Below, in pieces: positions 1 to 6,542 of a stretch of DNA of 15,809 nucleotides. Under the pieces are notes generated by a model. That model saw only the letters and a list, made by a program, of their open reading frames with translations, made no database searches and was not told the DNA's origin. A program made the position numbers and the translations under genes. How positions within the stretch are numbered: position 1 is the stretch's first letter; every line of letters starts with the position of its first letter. This DNA is from Hafnia paralvei ATCC 29927 (lineage in GTDB: Bacteria; Pseudomonadota; Gammaproteobacteria; Enterobacterales; Enterobacteriaceae), in NCBI RefSeq assembly GCF_001655005.1, contig NZ_LXET01000031.1:1-15809 (forward strand), written 5' to 3'.

Positions 1-519
1 AGCAGGGTTAATCTCGACGTTATGCTGACCGTCTAAATGTGGTGTTTCTGGTTTTGCATTTTCTATTTCTACTGAGGTATTTGGGCGCTGCGTCGGGCCA
101 TAATAAACTGGCTTAGGCGTGTTGTCCGGTATGGAATAGGTCGGTGTACCGCCACGATTATAATTGCCACTAGGTGTTGTTGTCGTATTTGTCGGTTTTG
201 GCAATTCTGACCATGCGGACTCAAATTGAGGGATCCAATAGGTCTGCAGATCGTAATTGTGGTTATCAAGCAGGTTATGCGCAGTCTGGTTAGAGTTACC
301 AATATTCGTTGTCGGTGAGTTAACGAAGGTATTTTGGGCATTATTCGAGTAATCAAAAACCGATGAATCAATTTTATGAGTAGCTAACACCCATTTTCTA
401 AAGGCTACAGCTTCATCTGATGAGCCCCCTAATGCATCGGTAAGGTTTAAGTGAGCTTGCGCCATTCCAACGAAAGAACTAGCGATTACAACAGCGATGA
501 AAGTTATTTTGCGCTTCAT
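1..519 (-). CDS. Exported protein of unknown function, N-terminal part (runs off the left edge)
   Basis: Open with no stop from an ATG at 519 down to base 1: 173 codons, C-terminus missing. A textbook Sec signal peptide is visible: MKRK, a hydrophobic stretch (residues 5-19), then AQA with probable cleavage after A22. Residues 23-105 are polar and Asn-rich (many N, T, S, with W43, W95 and W103) and contain no cysteine. From about 106 the chain becomes a Thr/Pro/Asn-rich linker, including a TNTTTT run, typical of extended surface or stalk regions. I do not recognise the family; a surface protein or adhesin passenger is possible but unproven. An AGG about 10 bases upstream of the ATG may be the ribosome site. 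It is transcribed away from the HTH gene at 828, so the two may form a divergently controlled pair. Confidence 0.7.
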   Translation of the reverse strand, partial: MKRKITFIAVVIASSFVGMAQAHLNLTDALGGSSDEAVAFRKWVLATHKIDSSVFDYSNNAQNTFVNSPTTNIGNSNQTAHNLLDNHNYDLQTYWIPQFESAWSELPKPTNTTTTPSGNYNRGGTPTYSIPDNTPKPVYYGPTQRPNTSVEIENAKPETPHLDGQHNVEINPA

Positions 520-594
520 AAAGAGATAGACCTAAAGAAAGTTGTTTTGCGATGTTGGTTTTTTGCAGACGTAAAAATGTTCCTGATGGAGTGA

Positions 595-623
595 AATTTA
601 GGCGCATATAAAATATCTATCAA
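595..623 (-). promoter_or_regulatory. Predicted sigma-70 promoter of the exported-protein gene
   Basis: On the minus strand a TTGATA -35 box (618-623, 5/6 match) is followed by a 17-base spacer and a TAAATT -10 box (595-600, 4/6 match). Transcription would start near 588, giving about 69 bases of untranslated leader before the ATG at 519. Prediction from pattern only. Confidence 0.45.
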
Positions 624-639
624 TACTTATTTTTCATTC

Positions 640-666
640 AACAAAAAGATAACAACGCTTTTTGTT
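640..666. repeat. 9-bp perfect inverted repeat in the divergent intergenic region
   Basis: AACAAAAAG (640-648) and CTTTTTGTT (658-666) are perfect inverted arms around a 9-base spacer. The repeat lies just upstream of the predicted -35 box of the exported-protein gene, in the 308-base AT-rich gap (520-827) between two divergent genes. It could be an operator for the neighbouring HTH protein or a weak hairpin. The rest of this gap is AT-rich with no gene; a weak candidate plus-strand promoter (TTGTTC 684-689, TATTCT 707-712) may serve the 828 gene. Confidence 0.5.
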
Positions 667-827
667 CTTAATGGGATTATTTATTGTTCTTGTTATTAAC
701 TGTATATATTCTGATTTTAGTTAAGTCATTGTATGAAGAGAATTCTTCAACATGAAAAACTTTCAGTATCATCAAGGCTTTGATAAAATAGCAAAACCAG
801 AAAATTAACCTATTAGGAACAAATTAA

Positions 828-1157
828 GTGAACGAATTCACTAGGGTTTTTAACGAATTGGGAATGACGAAGACAGAGCTCACTACGTTATTGAATGCTC
901 CTCGTAATACTATCTTCAATTACCTGAATGGTTCGGTGACGAATATGCCAGCTAGCGCGGTGACACTGATTACGCTATTGGCCTTCATTAAGCAGCACCA
1001 TCCACGGGCGTTTGAAGAGTGGGGGGAAATTGCGCGTTACAATAAGAATCAGGAGAAAAGAGATGGTAATACGCTATCGCTATTTGACATCATCAGCGAT
1101 GAAGTGCTTTTGCAGGGGATTGTTCGACATGGCGAACTGCGTGGTTTCATCAAATAA
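828..1157 (+). CDS. Small helix-turn-helix DNA-binding protein (XRE/Cro-like), putative regulator
   Basis: A 109-residue protein beginning at GTG, preceded by AGGA (815-818) with a 9-base spacing, which supports this start. Residues 5-40 have the helix pattern of a lambda-repressor-like fold: FTRVFNELG (helix 1), MTKTELTTLLN (helix 2), then APRNTIFNYLNG as the recognition helix, followed by a hydrophobic helix (about 45-56). The C-terminal half (about 57-109) is charged and matches nothing I know. The family is inferred from the helix pattern and not from a close homologue. It is divergent from the exported-protein gene and has its own terminator at 1224, so it is a single-gene unit. The simplest inference is a local regulator of itself and/or its divergent neighbour. 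No nearby integrase or other phage gene supports a prophage origin. Confidence 0.75.
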   Translation: MNEFTRVFNELGMTKTELTTLLNAPRNTIFNYLNGSVTNMPASAVTLITLLAFIKQHHPRAFEEWGEIARYNKNQEKRDGNTLSLFDIISDEVLLQGIVRHGELRGFIK

Positions 1158-1223
1158 CGAAACCGAGCTGATAAGCATCACAGCATAACGCGGTGTATTG
1201 CGATGATTCTTATCATTTTGGTA

Positions 1224-1251
1224 GGGGATCCCGAGAGGGATCCCCTTTTTT
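1224..1251 (+). terminator. Rho-independent terminator of the HTH gene
   Basis: A perfect 9-bp stem (GGGGATCCC 1224-1232, GGGATCCCC 1237-1245) closed by a GAGA tetraloop is followed by six T residues. The T-run is only on the plus strand, so it ends the transcript from 828-1157 and not the converging yebQ, whose stop lies 7 bases beyond it. Confidence 0.93.
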
Positions 1252-1257
1252 ATGGTG

Positions 1258-2634
1258 TTATTGCGCCAACGGCTTTGGCTGCCGAATACGCAAGCTGCTG
1301 ACGATGGCGGCGCAAAGTGCAAACAGGGCGCCAAGCAGCAGAGATGAATGCGTGCCGTGGTTGCCAAACAGATTAAACATCAGTGCGACTAATGCAGCAC
1401 CGCTGGTTTGCCCAAGCAGACGAGCGGTGCCGAGCATACCGCTGGCACCTCCGCTGCGGTGGCGTGGTGCGGAAGAGATCATAGTGTGGTTGTTTGGCGA
1501 CTGGAAAATACCAAACCCTGCGCCACACAATGCCATGCGCCAAATAATATCGAGATCCGAAGGCGATGCGGGCAGCAACGCTAGAGACAGCAGCCCAACG
1601 GCAAATAGCGCTAAGCCGATGCTACCGAGTAGCCCAGCGTTGAAACGCTCAAGCAGGCGTCCGGCAATCGGAGCCATGATCATGGTTGCAATGGGCCACG
1701 GGGTGAGCAGCAGGCCGGTCATGACCTCCGTTTTACCCAGAACGGTTTGTAGGAAGAACGGAAGCGAAACAAAGGCCAGCATTTGGGCACTAAAAGAACA
1801 GATTGAGGTTCCCACTGATAAAGAAAAAATGGGAATACGCAGCAGATCAACGGGAAGTAACGGGAATTCTTGCGTGAGTTGGCGGCGTACAAACAATGTT
1901 CCCACTACCAGCATAATCACGACTTCACCCAGCAGTAGCAGGCTGTTTTGGCGTTGGGCAAAGCCACTGATGGCTGAGATTAATAAGCCAAAGGTGAGCG
2001 CATTCAGCAGTGCGCTATAGACGTCAAATTTGGGTTTACCGACTTTCGGTGGATTTTTAGGGAGAAACTTCATACCACAAATAAAAGCGGCAATGCCAAT
2101 AGGGACATTTACTGCAAACAGCCATGGCCAACTACTGACGGATAAGATTGCAGCGGCAACCGAGGGGCCTGCGGCGGCAGAAACGGCAACGATTAACGCA
2201 TTAATCCCCATGCCGCGCCCAAGGTGACGCTGTGGATAGATGAGTCGCACTAGCGCCACGTTAACACTCATTACGGCAGCGGCACCAAAGCCTTGCAGCA
2301 CACGAGCAAGCGTCAGTGTCCACAGTGAATCAGACATGGCACATCCCAGTGAGGTAACGCTGAATACCAACAGGCCGGTGAGATACACTTTGCGATAGCC
2401 GATGATATCGCCCAGTGACGCGAGCGAAAGCAGAGAAATCGTTATCGCAAGCTGATAGGCATTGACGATCCAGACCGACGTTGCGGCTGAGGCATTCAGA
2501 TCGCGAGCAATGGTCGGTAAGGCAACGTTGGCAATCGCGCCATCGAGTACCGCCACAGTAATGCCGAGTGCAATGGCTAAAATGGCACCGTAGCGTTGTG
2601 GTAAAGGAACACCGTCATTTGGGGTTGATTTCAT
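1258..2634 (-). CDS. yebQ: YebQ, 14-TM MFS transporter of the drug:H+ antiporter (DHA2) type
   Basis: An inner-membrane protein of 458 residues that matches E. coli YebQ (457) along its whole length, including the N-terminal PLPQRYGAI and the C-terminal SPNNHT and GGASGMLGTARLLGQ stretches. Fourteen hydrophobic segments can be counted. Family motifs are present: AVLDGAIANVALP in TM1 (with the Asp typical of 14-TM antiporters), GDIIGYRK after TM2 (motif A), and AAAGPSVAA in TM5 (motif C). The substrate is unknown; drug or metabolite export driven by protons is the family role. It is divergent from kdgR, as in E. coli, which makes KdgR control plausible but not shown. The ATG at 2634 matches the E. 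coli N-terminus, although the ribosome site is weak. Candidate promoter elements upstream (TATAGT at 2674-2679; TTGACC near 2660) are poor matches. Confidence 0.95.
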   Translation of the reverse strand: MKSTPNDGVPLPQRYGAILAIALGITVAVLDGAIANVALPTIARDLNASAATSVWIVNAYQLAITISLLSLASLGDIIGYRKVYLTGLLVFSVTSLGCAMSDSLWTLTLARVLQGFGAAAVMSVNVALVRLIYPQRHLGRGMGINALIVAVSAAAGPSVAAAILSVSSWPWLFAVNVPIGIAAFICGMKFLPKNPPKVGKPKFDVYSALLNALTFGLLISAISGFAQRQNSLLLLGEVVIMLVVGTLFVRRQLTQEFPLLPVDLLRIPIFSLSVGTSICSFSAQMLAFVSLPFFLQTVLGKTEVMTGLLLTPWPIATMIMAPIAGRLLERFNAGLLGSIGLALFAVGLLSLALLPASPSDLDIIWRMALCGAGFGIFQSPNNHTMISSAPRHRSGGASGMLGTARLLGQTSGAALVALMFNLFGNHGTHSSLLLGALFALCAAIVSSLRIRQPKPLAQ

Positions 2635-2719
2635 TGAGTAATGATAATTAGAGGATTATTGGTCAAGATCGCAACTATAACGTTAATTATCAAATGAGAC
2701 CATCGTCACACACGGCTTT

Positions 2720-2781
2720 GTTTGTAACAAACCTGCGGATGTGCGGAAACGTTTAAACCGTGCTGCAACCTGTTTAACAGG
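2720..2781. promoter_or_regulatory. Cluster of three small palindromes between yebQ and kdgR
   Basis: Within 62 bases of the divergent gap are GTTTG-taa-CAAAC (2720-2732), the overlapping palindromes AAACGTTT/GTTTAAAC (2747-2758), and CCTGTT-t-AACAGG (2769-2781). They lie upstream of the predicted kdgR promoter. Clustered short inverted repeats in a divergent promoter region are what operators look like, but I cannot assign them to a known regulator. Confidence 0.4.
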
Positions 2782-2782
2782 C

Positions 2783-2830
2783 TGTCTTTCAGAAGCTGTT
2801 CCTTTTATAATGAAACATAGGTTCGATTTA
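2783..2830 (+). promoter_or_regulatory. Predicted kdgR promoter with a KdgR-box-like half-site
   Basis: A perfect TATAAT -10 box (2806-2811) stands about 45 bases before the kdgR ATG; the -35 region is weak (around 2782-2788). Immediately overlapping and downstream, TGAAACATAGGTTCGA (2811-2826) resembles the KdgR operator (TGAAAC, short spacer, GTTTCA): the left arm is complete and the right arm partial. This position would allow autorepression. The KdgR link is an inference. Confidence 0.45.
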
Positions 2831-2856
2831 ATCATCTGATAGGGTAAAGAAATACA

Positions 2857-3645
2857 ATGTCAACAGATATAGATAAACAACCCGATTCGGTCTCTTCTGT
2901 ACTCAAAGTGTTTGGGATTTTACAGGCGCTCACCGAAGAGCGCGAAATAGGCATCACCGAGCTGTCTCAGCGAGTGATGATGTCTAAAAGTACCGTGTAT
3001 CGTTTTCTGCAAACCATGAAATCTCTTGGTTATGTATCGCAGGAGAGTGAGTCAGAAAAGTATTCGCTGACGCTGAAGTTATTTGAGTTGGGTGCCCATG
3101 CGTTACAAAACGTGGATCTTATTCGCAGTGCGGATATCGAAATGCGCGAGCTTTCACGTTTAACGCGTGAAACGATCCATTTAGGGGCGCTGGATGAAGA
3201 TGGCATTGTCTACATTCATAAAATCGATTCGATGTACAATCTGCGCATGTATTCGCGCATCGGGCGTCGCAATCCGCTGCACAGTACTGCGATTGGTAAA
3301 GTGCTGCTGGCGTGGCGCGATCGTGAAGAAGCAAAAGAAATTATCTCTCAGATTGAATTCAAACGTAGCACAGACAAAACCATTTTGACGCCAGAAGAGT
3401 TGCTGGTTGCCTTAGATATGGTGAAACAACAAGGCTTCGGTGAGGATAACGAAGAGCAGGAAGAGGGGTTGCGCTGCATCGCCGTTCCCGTCTTTGATCG
3501 CTTTGGTGTTGTGATTGCAGGGCTAAGTATTTCATTCCCGACAATTCGTTTCTCCGAAGATGCTAAACATGAATATGTGACGATGCTGCATACTGCCGCG
3601 CGTAACATTTCCGAGCAGATGGGGTATCACGACTATCCGTTCTGA
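2857..3645 (+). CDS. kdgR: KdgR, IclR-family repressor of pectin/hexuronate catabolism
   Basis: A 262-residue cytoplasmic regulator that matches E. coli KdgR (263) almost residue for residue from DKQPDSVSSVLKVFGILQAL to the C-terminal MGYHDYPF. The winged helix-turn-helix occupies about residues 12-75, with recognition helix SKSTVYRFLQTM. The IclR effector-binding domain follows (about 85-255), with HLGALDEDGIVYIHKIDS and GRRNPLHSTAIGK. In the family, binding of 2-keto-3-deoxygluconate releases it from operators of genes for galacturonate and pectin breakdown. The ATG at 2857 gives MSTDIDKQPDS, equivalent to the known N-terminus; AGGG lies 12 bases upstream, a loose spacing. It ends at a strong terminator. 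Its neighbour yciC is not next to kdgR in E. coli, so this is a synteny junction. Confidence 0.97.
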   Translation: MSTDIDKQPDSVSSVLKVFGILQALTEEREIGITELSQRVMMSKSTVYRFLQTMKSLGYVSQESESEKYSLTLKLFELGAHALQNVDLIRSADIEMRELSRLTRETIHLGALDEDGIVYIHKIDSMYNLRMYSRIGRRNPLHSTAIGKVLLAWRDREEAKEIISQIEFKRSTDKTILTPEELLVALDMVKQQGFGEDNEEQEEGLRCIAVPVFDRFGVVIAGLSISFPTIRFSEDAKHEYVTMLHTAARNISEQMGYHDYPF

Positions 3646-3670
3646 TTAATAGTTGAATGCCAAACTAATG

Positions 3671-3708
3671 AAAACGCCCGATGAAATAAATCCATCGGGC
3701 GTTTTTTT
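3671..3708. terminator. Bidirectional terminator between kdgR and yciC
   Basis: A perfect 10-bp stem (ACGCCCGATG 3674-3683, CATCGGGCGT 3693-3702) with a 9-base loop is flanked by AAAA on the left and seven Ts on the right. It can end kdgR on the plus strand and, less strongly, yciC on the minus strand. Confidence 0.93.
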
Positions 3709-3747
3709 ATATCAATATTAGTCACAACGCGCTGTCATCAGATTCGA

Positions 3748-4500
3748 TTAAGCACTTTGTTTCACCAGCATGTACAGACGAGATAAATAGATAATGAGCA
3801 GCGCAGAAATCAGATTGCTCAGCGCGCCTATAATCACCATGCCAATGGTTGGATGGAGGGCAGAAAGCACACCAACCAGCAGTAACAGCGCCAATTTCGC
3901 CGCTAGCCACAGCATAATGGCTGGACTAATCAAACGGACGTTGGCAAATGACAGACGGAAACTGCTACGAATCGACGTGAATATACCCGCTTTCTCTCCA
4001 GACATAATCATTGGCGCTAACGCTAGCCCAACGGCTAGCACAATACCCGGTACGATAAATGCGGTAATTCCCAGTTGAACCATTAGGGTGCACAGGAACA
4101 TCAGTATCAGCAGACGCGGTAACATCGGTGCAGAAGCGCCAATGGCGCGCAACGCACTGATACGCTGTCCCTGCGAAACCAATGGGATCAGTGCCAGCAT
4201 GCCGCCTAGCAGTAACACATTGCCAATGAGGGCGGAAAAACTGGCCGCGGCAGAGACTTTCAATAACACCATCTGTTGCTCAGGCGTCATTTGTTGCACC
4301 ATCTCTTGCAGCCCCATACCCGAGGACAGAGTACCATCAGCACCAGCCAGAATACTCAGGTCATCGGCACCTGGAGTAAACGCTTGATTTAATATCACCG
4401 AAATAAACGCGGTTAACAGCGCTAACAAGCACAGCGTGCTTAGCTGATGGCGGAAAAAGTTGAAGGTGTCACGGTACAGTGTACGGGCCGTGATTGGCAT
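3748..4500 (-). CDS. yciC: YciC, conserved inner-membrane protein (UPF0259 family)
   Basis: A 250-residue membrane protein similar to E. coli YciC (247), e.g. MPITARTLYRDTFNFFRHQ, ISALRAIGASAP, LPRLLILMF and the C-terminal NLISALLIIYLSRLYMLVKQ. About six hydrophobic segments are visible. The reading frame stays open to 4563, but the start at 4500 is chosen because AAGGAG (4508-4513) lies 7 bases upstream and the N-terminus then equals that of the E. coli protein. The biochemical function is unknown; the family is restricted to enterobacteria. Upstream of the ribosome site lies an 11-bp inverted repeat (4538-4572) that would fold in the mRNA leader. It is next to ompW in E. coli too, but here a cysteine-cluster gene lies between them. 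Confidence 0.93.
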   Translation of the reverse strand: MPITARTLYRDTFNFFRHQLSTLCLLALLTAFISVILNQAFTPGADDLSILAGADGTLSSGMGLQEMVQQMTPEQQMVLLKVSAAASFSALIGNVLLLGGMLALIPLVSQGQRISALRAIGASAPMLPRLLILMFLCTLMVQLGITAFIVPGIVLAVGLALAPMIMSGEKAGIFTSIRSSFRLSFANVRLISPAIMLWLAAKLALLLLVGVLSALHPTIGMVIIGALSNLISALLIIYLSRLYMLVKQSA

Positions 4501-4537
4501 GCAGGCGCTCCTTGGCAGTGGCAACGATCCCCGTTGG

Positions 4538-4572
4538 CGTGAAGCAGTATCGAACAACGTCACTGCTTCACG
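4538..4572. repeat. 11-bp perfect inverted repeat in the yciC 5' region
   Basis: CGTGAAGCAGT (4538-4548) and ACTGCTTCACG (4562-4572) are perfect inverted arms around 13 bases. Closer to the gene, CAACG (4522-4526) and CGTTG (4532-4536) form a second small hairpin, and the AAGGAG of yciC follows directly. There is no T-run on the minus strand, so this is not an intrinsic terminator for the upstream gene. It is either a structured mRNA leader or an operator. Confidence 0.6.
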
Positions 4573-4618
4573 GTATTAGGGCATATCAATATAATGAATG
4601 TGCGCCGATTGTACCTTG

Positions 4619-5035
4619 TTAACCGGGTAAGTGGCACCCCGTAGCGATGCTACTGGCGATTTCTTCTACGTTGTTGGGGGCAAGGGGAGGCAACCCATAG
4701 GCTGCCCGAGCACGATCGCAGGCTTCATTGCGTTCACCATATTCCCATGACTGCTCAAATTCACGGCAAGGCGACGGTCTGTTTTCATACATGGCACACA
4801 TGACTTGCTGGCCGATTTCACCGCGCAGGTTCACACAGCGTGGTTTTTTACTGTTGGTTCCCTGCATACAGCGAAGATACGGATTCACCTGCTCAGTGAG
4901 TGATGCGGGCACGCAGCCACCGGCATCATCTGCCTCGGCCCAGTAAAATGAAACACGGAAATAGCCGCAGCAAGCGCCGCAGGATATACATGGATTAGGT
5001 TGTATCAGCGTTGAAATAGTTGAAGTGTTACTCAT
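4619..5035 (-). CDS. YkgJ-family cysteine-cluster (zinc/iron-chelating, UPF0153-type) protein
   Basis: A 138-residue protein with the family hallmark CxxCxxCC near the N-terminus (C16, C19, C22, C23 in PCISCGACCGYFRVSFYWAE). Further conserved cysteines follow, including the CAMYENRPSPCREF block, for 12 cysteines in all. The FRVSFYWAEADDA stretch resembles E. coli YkgJ, so this is probably a YkgJ-type protein, although I would not transfer the gene name. The family is thought to bind a metal (Zn or Fe/S); its role is unknown. The frame could start at a TTG at 5071, but the ATG at 5035 is more natural: it has GGGA upstream and the N-terminal methionine sits near the cluster, as in homologues. 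It has its own promoter (5088-5116), is divergent from ompW and lies upstream of yciC on the same strand with a 118-base gap. Confidence 0.85.
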   Translation of the reverse strand: MSNTSTISTLIQPNPCISCGACCGYFRVSFYWAEADDAGGCVPASLTEQVNPYLRCMQGTNSKKPRCVNLRGEIGQQVMCAMYENRPSPCREFEQSWEYGERNEACDRARAAYGLPPLAPNNVEEIASSIATGCHLPG

Positions 5036-5087
5036 CTTGATTTCCCACCACTCCTTATGGCTTCGAACCAAAACAATCGGAATAAAA

Positions 5088-5116
5088 AAATTACTCTGAG
5101 GTTAATCTTAGGTCAA
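5088..5116 (-). promoter_or_regulatory. Predicted promoter of the cysteine-cluster gene
   Basis: On the minus strand TTGACC (5111-5116, 5/6) is separated by 17 bases from TAATTT (5088-5093, weak -10). It is placed about 50 bases upstream of the ATG at 5035. Confidence 0.4.
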
Positions 5117-5161
5117 CACCCTTCGGTTTGATGCGTGATGAATGTTGATATTTGGTTAAAA

Positions 5162-5175
5162 TTGATCTAAATCAA
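5162..5175. promoter_or_regulatory. Perfect FNR box in the ompW upstream region
   Basis: TTGATCTAAATCAA matches the FNR consensus TTGAT-N4-ATCAA at all ten defined positions. It lies 148 bases before ompW, whose oxygen-dependent control by FNR is known in E. coli and relatives, and 127 bases before the divergent cysteine-cluster gene. Which of the two promoters it serves cannot be told from the sequence. Confidence 0.75.
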
Positions 5176-5242
5176 TTTCATTAAAATCATATATTTAATG
5201 CATGTTTATTTTATGTCATTTTGTCAAAAACAATGTCATTCA

Positions 5243-5285
5243 TGTGATCTGTGTTAAATCATGAATCATCCTTTTTGGGTATATT
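5243..5285 (+). promoter_or_regulatory. Predicted ompW promoter with a CRP/FNR-like site near -41.5
   Basis: TATATT (5280-5285) is a plausible -10 box with no good -35 hexamer, which is typical of an activator-dependent promoter. TGTGATCT (5243-5250) with a degenerate right arm TTAAA (5254-5258) is centred at 5250.5, about 41.5 bases upstream of a start near 5292, the class II activator position. CRP fits the left arm best; FNR matches 7 of 10. Confidence 0.45.
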
Positions 5286-5322
5286 CCTGCACGCAGTGAT
5301 AACCATATAAAGGGAAGGGATG

Positions 5323-5961
5323 ATGAAAAAACTAACACTTGCGCTATGTGTGGCAGCTACGCTGGCACCGTCTTTTGCTATGGCTCATCAGGCTGGTGAC
5401 TTTATTGTCCGTGCCGGTACCGCAACCGTACGTCCAACGGAAAGCAGTGAAAACGTGATGGGACTGGGTGGGTTCAAGATCGATAACGATACCCAGCTTG
5501 GTCTGACTTTCAGCTATCTGATCACCGATAACATTGGGGTTGAACTGTTAGGTGCGACGCCGTTCCAGCATAAAGTGGGCTTGCAGGCGACGGGGGATAT
5601 TGCTTCCTCTCGTCAGTTGCCACCGACGCTGATGGCTCAATGGTACTTTGGTAAGGCTGAAGACAAGCTGCGTCCGTATGTGGGTGTGGGTATTAACTAC
5701 ACGAATTTCTATGATGCGAAGTTCAATAACACCGGAAAAAGCTTAGGCTTGCACGATTTGAGCGTAGACAACTCATGGGGTGCAGCGGGTCAGGTTGGTC
5801 TGGACTACATGGTTGATAAAGATTGGATGATCAACGCCTCATTGTGGTACATGGATATCGATACCACCATTAAGTTCAGAGATAGCAACAACCAAAAACA
5901 AAACATTGATACACACGTAGACCCGTTTGTATTCATGTTTGCCGTGGGTTACCGTTTCTAA
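5323..5961 (+). CDS. ompW: OmpW, eight-stranded outer-membrane beta-barrel
   Basis: A 212-residue precursor very similar to E. coli OmpW (212), with matching runs such as TATVRPTE, NTDIGVELL-type N-terminal strands, LPPTLMAQWYFG and SWGAAGQVGLDYM. The signal peptide is MKKLTLALCVAATLAPSFAMA, cleaved before HQAGDF. The C-terminal FAVGYRF ends in Phe, the signal for insertion by the BAM machinery. The barrel is thought to form a narrow hydrophobic channel for small molecules and is a colicin S4 receptor in E. coli. Two tandem ATGs occur (5320 and 5323); the second is taken because it gives the usual MKKL start with better spacing from AGGGA (5311-5315). Expression is probably tied to oxygen and carbon status through the FNR and CRP-like sites upstream. 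Confidence 0.96.
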   Translation: MKKLTLALCVAATLAPSFAMAHQAGDFIVRAGTATVRPTESSENVMGLGGFKIDNDTQLGLTFSYLITDNIGVELLGATPFQHKVGLQATGDIASSRQLPPTLMAQWYFGKAEDKLRPYVGVGINYTNFYDAKFNNTGKSLGLHDLSVDNSWGAAGQVGLDYMVDKDWMINASLWYMDIDTTIKFRDSNNQKQNIDTHVDPFVFMFAVGYRF

Positions 5962-5998
5962 ATAGAGACGTGTAGCAGGAACAGTAAGAACGGCCAGT

Positions 5999-6048
5999 GT
6001 TACAGACCCTGTAGTTTTAAAGTAACGTTACAGACAAAAGTTACAGAC
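5999..6048 (+). repeat. Three direct copies of GTTACAGAC in the ompW 3' region
   Basis: GTTACAGAC occurs at 5999-6007, 6027-6035 and 6040-6048, the middle copy overlapping the palindrome GTAACGTTAC (6022-6031). All lie between the ompW stop and its terminator, thus in the mRNA 3' end. Confidence 0.7.
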
Positions 6049-6051
6049 AAT

Positions 6052-6077
6052 AAAAAAGGCGCTTTAGCGCCTTTTTT
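6052..6077. terminator. Bidirectional terminator between ompW and the BON lipoprotein gene
   Basis: Six As, the GC stem GGCGC (6058-6062) / GCGCC (6067-6071) with a TTTA loop, and six Ts form a symmetric intrinsic terminator that serves the two converging genes. Confidence 0.92.
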
Positions 6078-6092
6078 GATCGTCAGAGCGAA

Positions 6093-6407
6093 TTATTTAA
6101 TCCGCATATCATTTTCTACCGTACGTACACCTTTCACCGTTTTAGCCACGGCGACGGCACGGTTAGCATCAGCAGAAGACGTCACGAAACCGCTGAGCTG
6201 AACGCGGCCTTTAAAGGTTTCAACGCTGATCTCGGTGGATTTGAGAGATTTTTCAGCCAGCAGTGCAGATTTAACTTTGGTTGTTATGACGGTATCGTCG
6301 ATATAACCGCCGGTTCCTTCCTGTTTCGCTGTTGGTGCGCAACCCGCCAACGCAACAGAAAAAATCGCCGCTGCGCAAAAAGTGGTAATCGCTTTAACCC
6401 ATTTCAT
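6093..6407 (-). CDS. BON-domain lipoprotein (OsmY/DolP-like, single domain)
   Basis: A 104-residue precursor. A lipoprotein signal peptide ends in the lipobox LAGC (residues 20-23), so Cys23 would be acylated; Ala at +2 favours outer-membrane sorting. After a short linker (GTGGYIDDT), residues about 37-104 form one BON domain: VKSALLAEKSLKSTEISVETFKGRVQLSG, then the alpha/beta half ending TVKGVRTVENDMRIK. BON domains bind phospholipid or contact the envelope; E. coli OsmY and DolP carry two, so this is a shorter relative. The ATG at 6407 is preferred over an earlier in-frame ATG (6449) because AAGGAG lies 8 bases upstream and it opens directly with the signal peptide. It converges with ompW and is separated from the trp operon end by a 135-base gap. 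An envelope-stress role is inferred from the family only. Confidence 0.9.
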   Translation of the reverse strand: MKWVKAITTFCAAAIFSVALAGCAPTAKQEGTGGYIDDTVITTKVKSALLAEKSLKSTEISVETFKGRVQLSGFVTSSADANRAVAVAKTVKGVRTVENDMRIK

Positions 6408-6542
6408 CAATGTCTCTCCTTGCAGTTTATTGTTGGCATGGCAATTCAAAACGTAATCTAATGATTATTCGTTGAACCATCCGTAATCACTATAATCCAT
6501 TTTTAAAAAATAGGGTTATCAATATGTAAGCTTCACTAATAT

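Noticed and set aside
828..1157. Prophage or toxin-antitoxin origin for the HTH gene
   Set aside because: No partner toxin, integrase or phage gene adjoins it; only a generic HTH pattern is visible.
1203..1216. ATGAT-tctt-ATCAT inverted repeat between the HTH gene and its terminator
   Set aside because: Short, downstream of the gene, and next to a far stronger terminator; no evident role.
1193..2020. 275-codon open frame on the plus strand over yebQ
   Set aside because: Antisense shadow of a well-conserved transporter gene; no recognisable protein features or ribosome site.
2637..2655. Fur-box-like TAATGATAAT upstream of yebQ
   Set aside because: Only about 12 of 19 positions match and the right half is lost; likely chance in AT-rich DNA.
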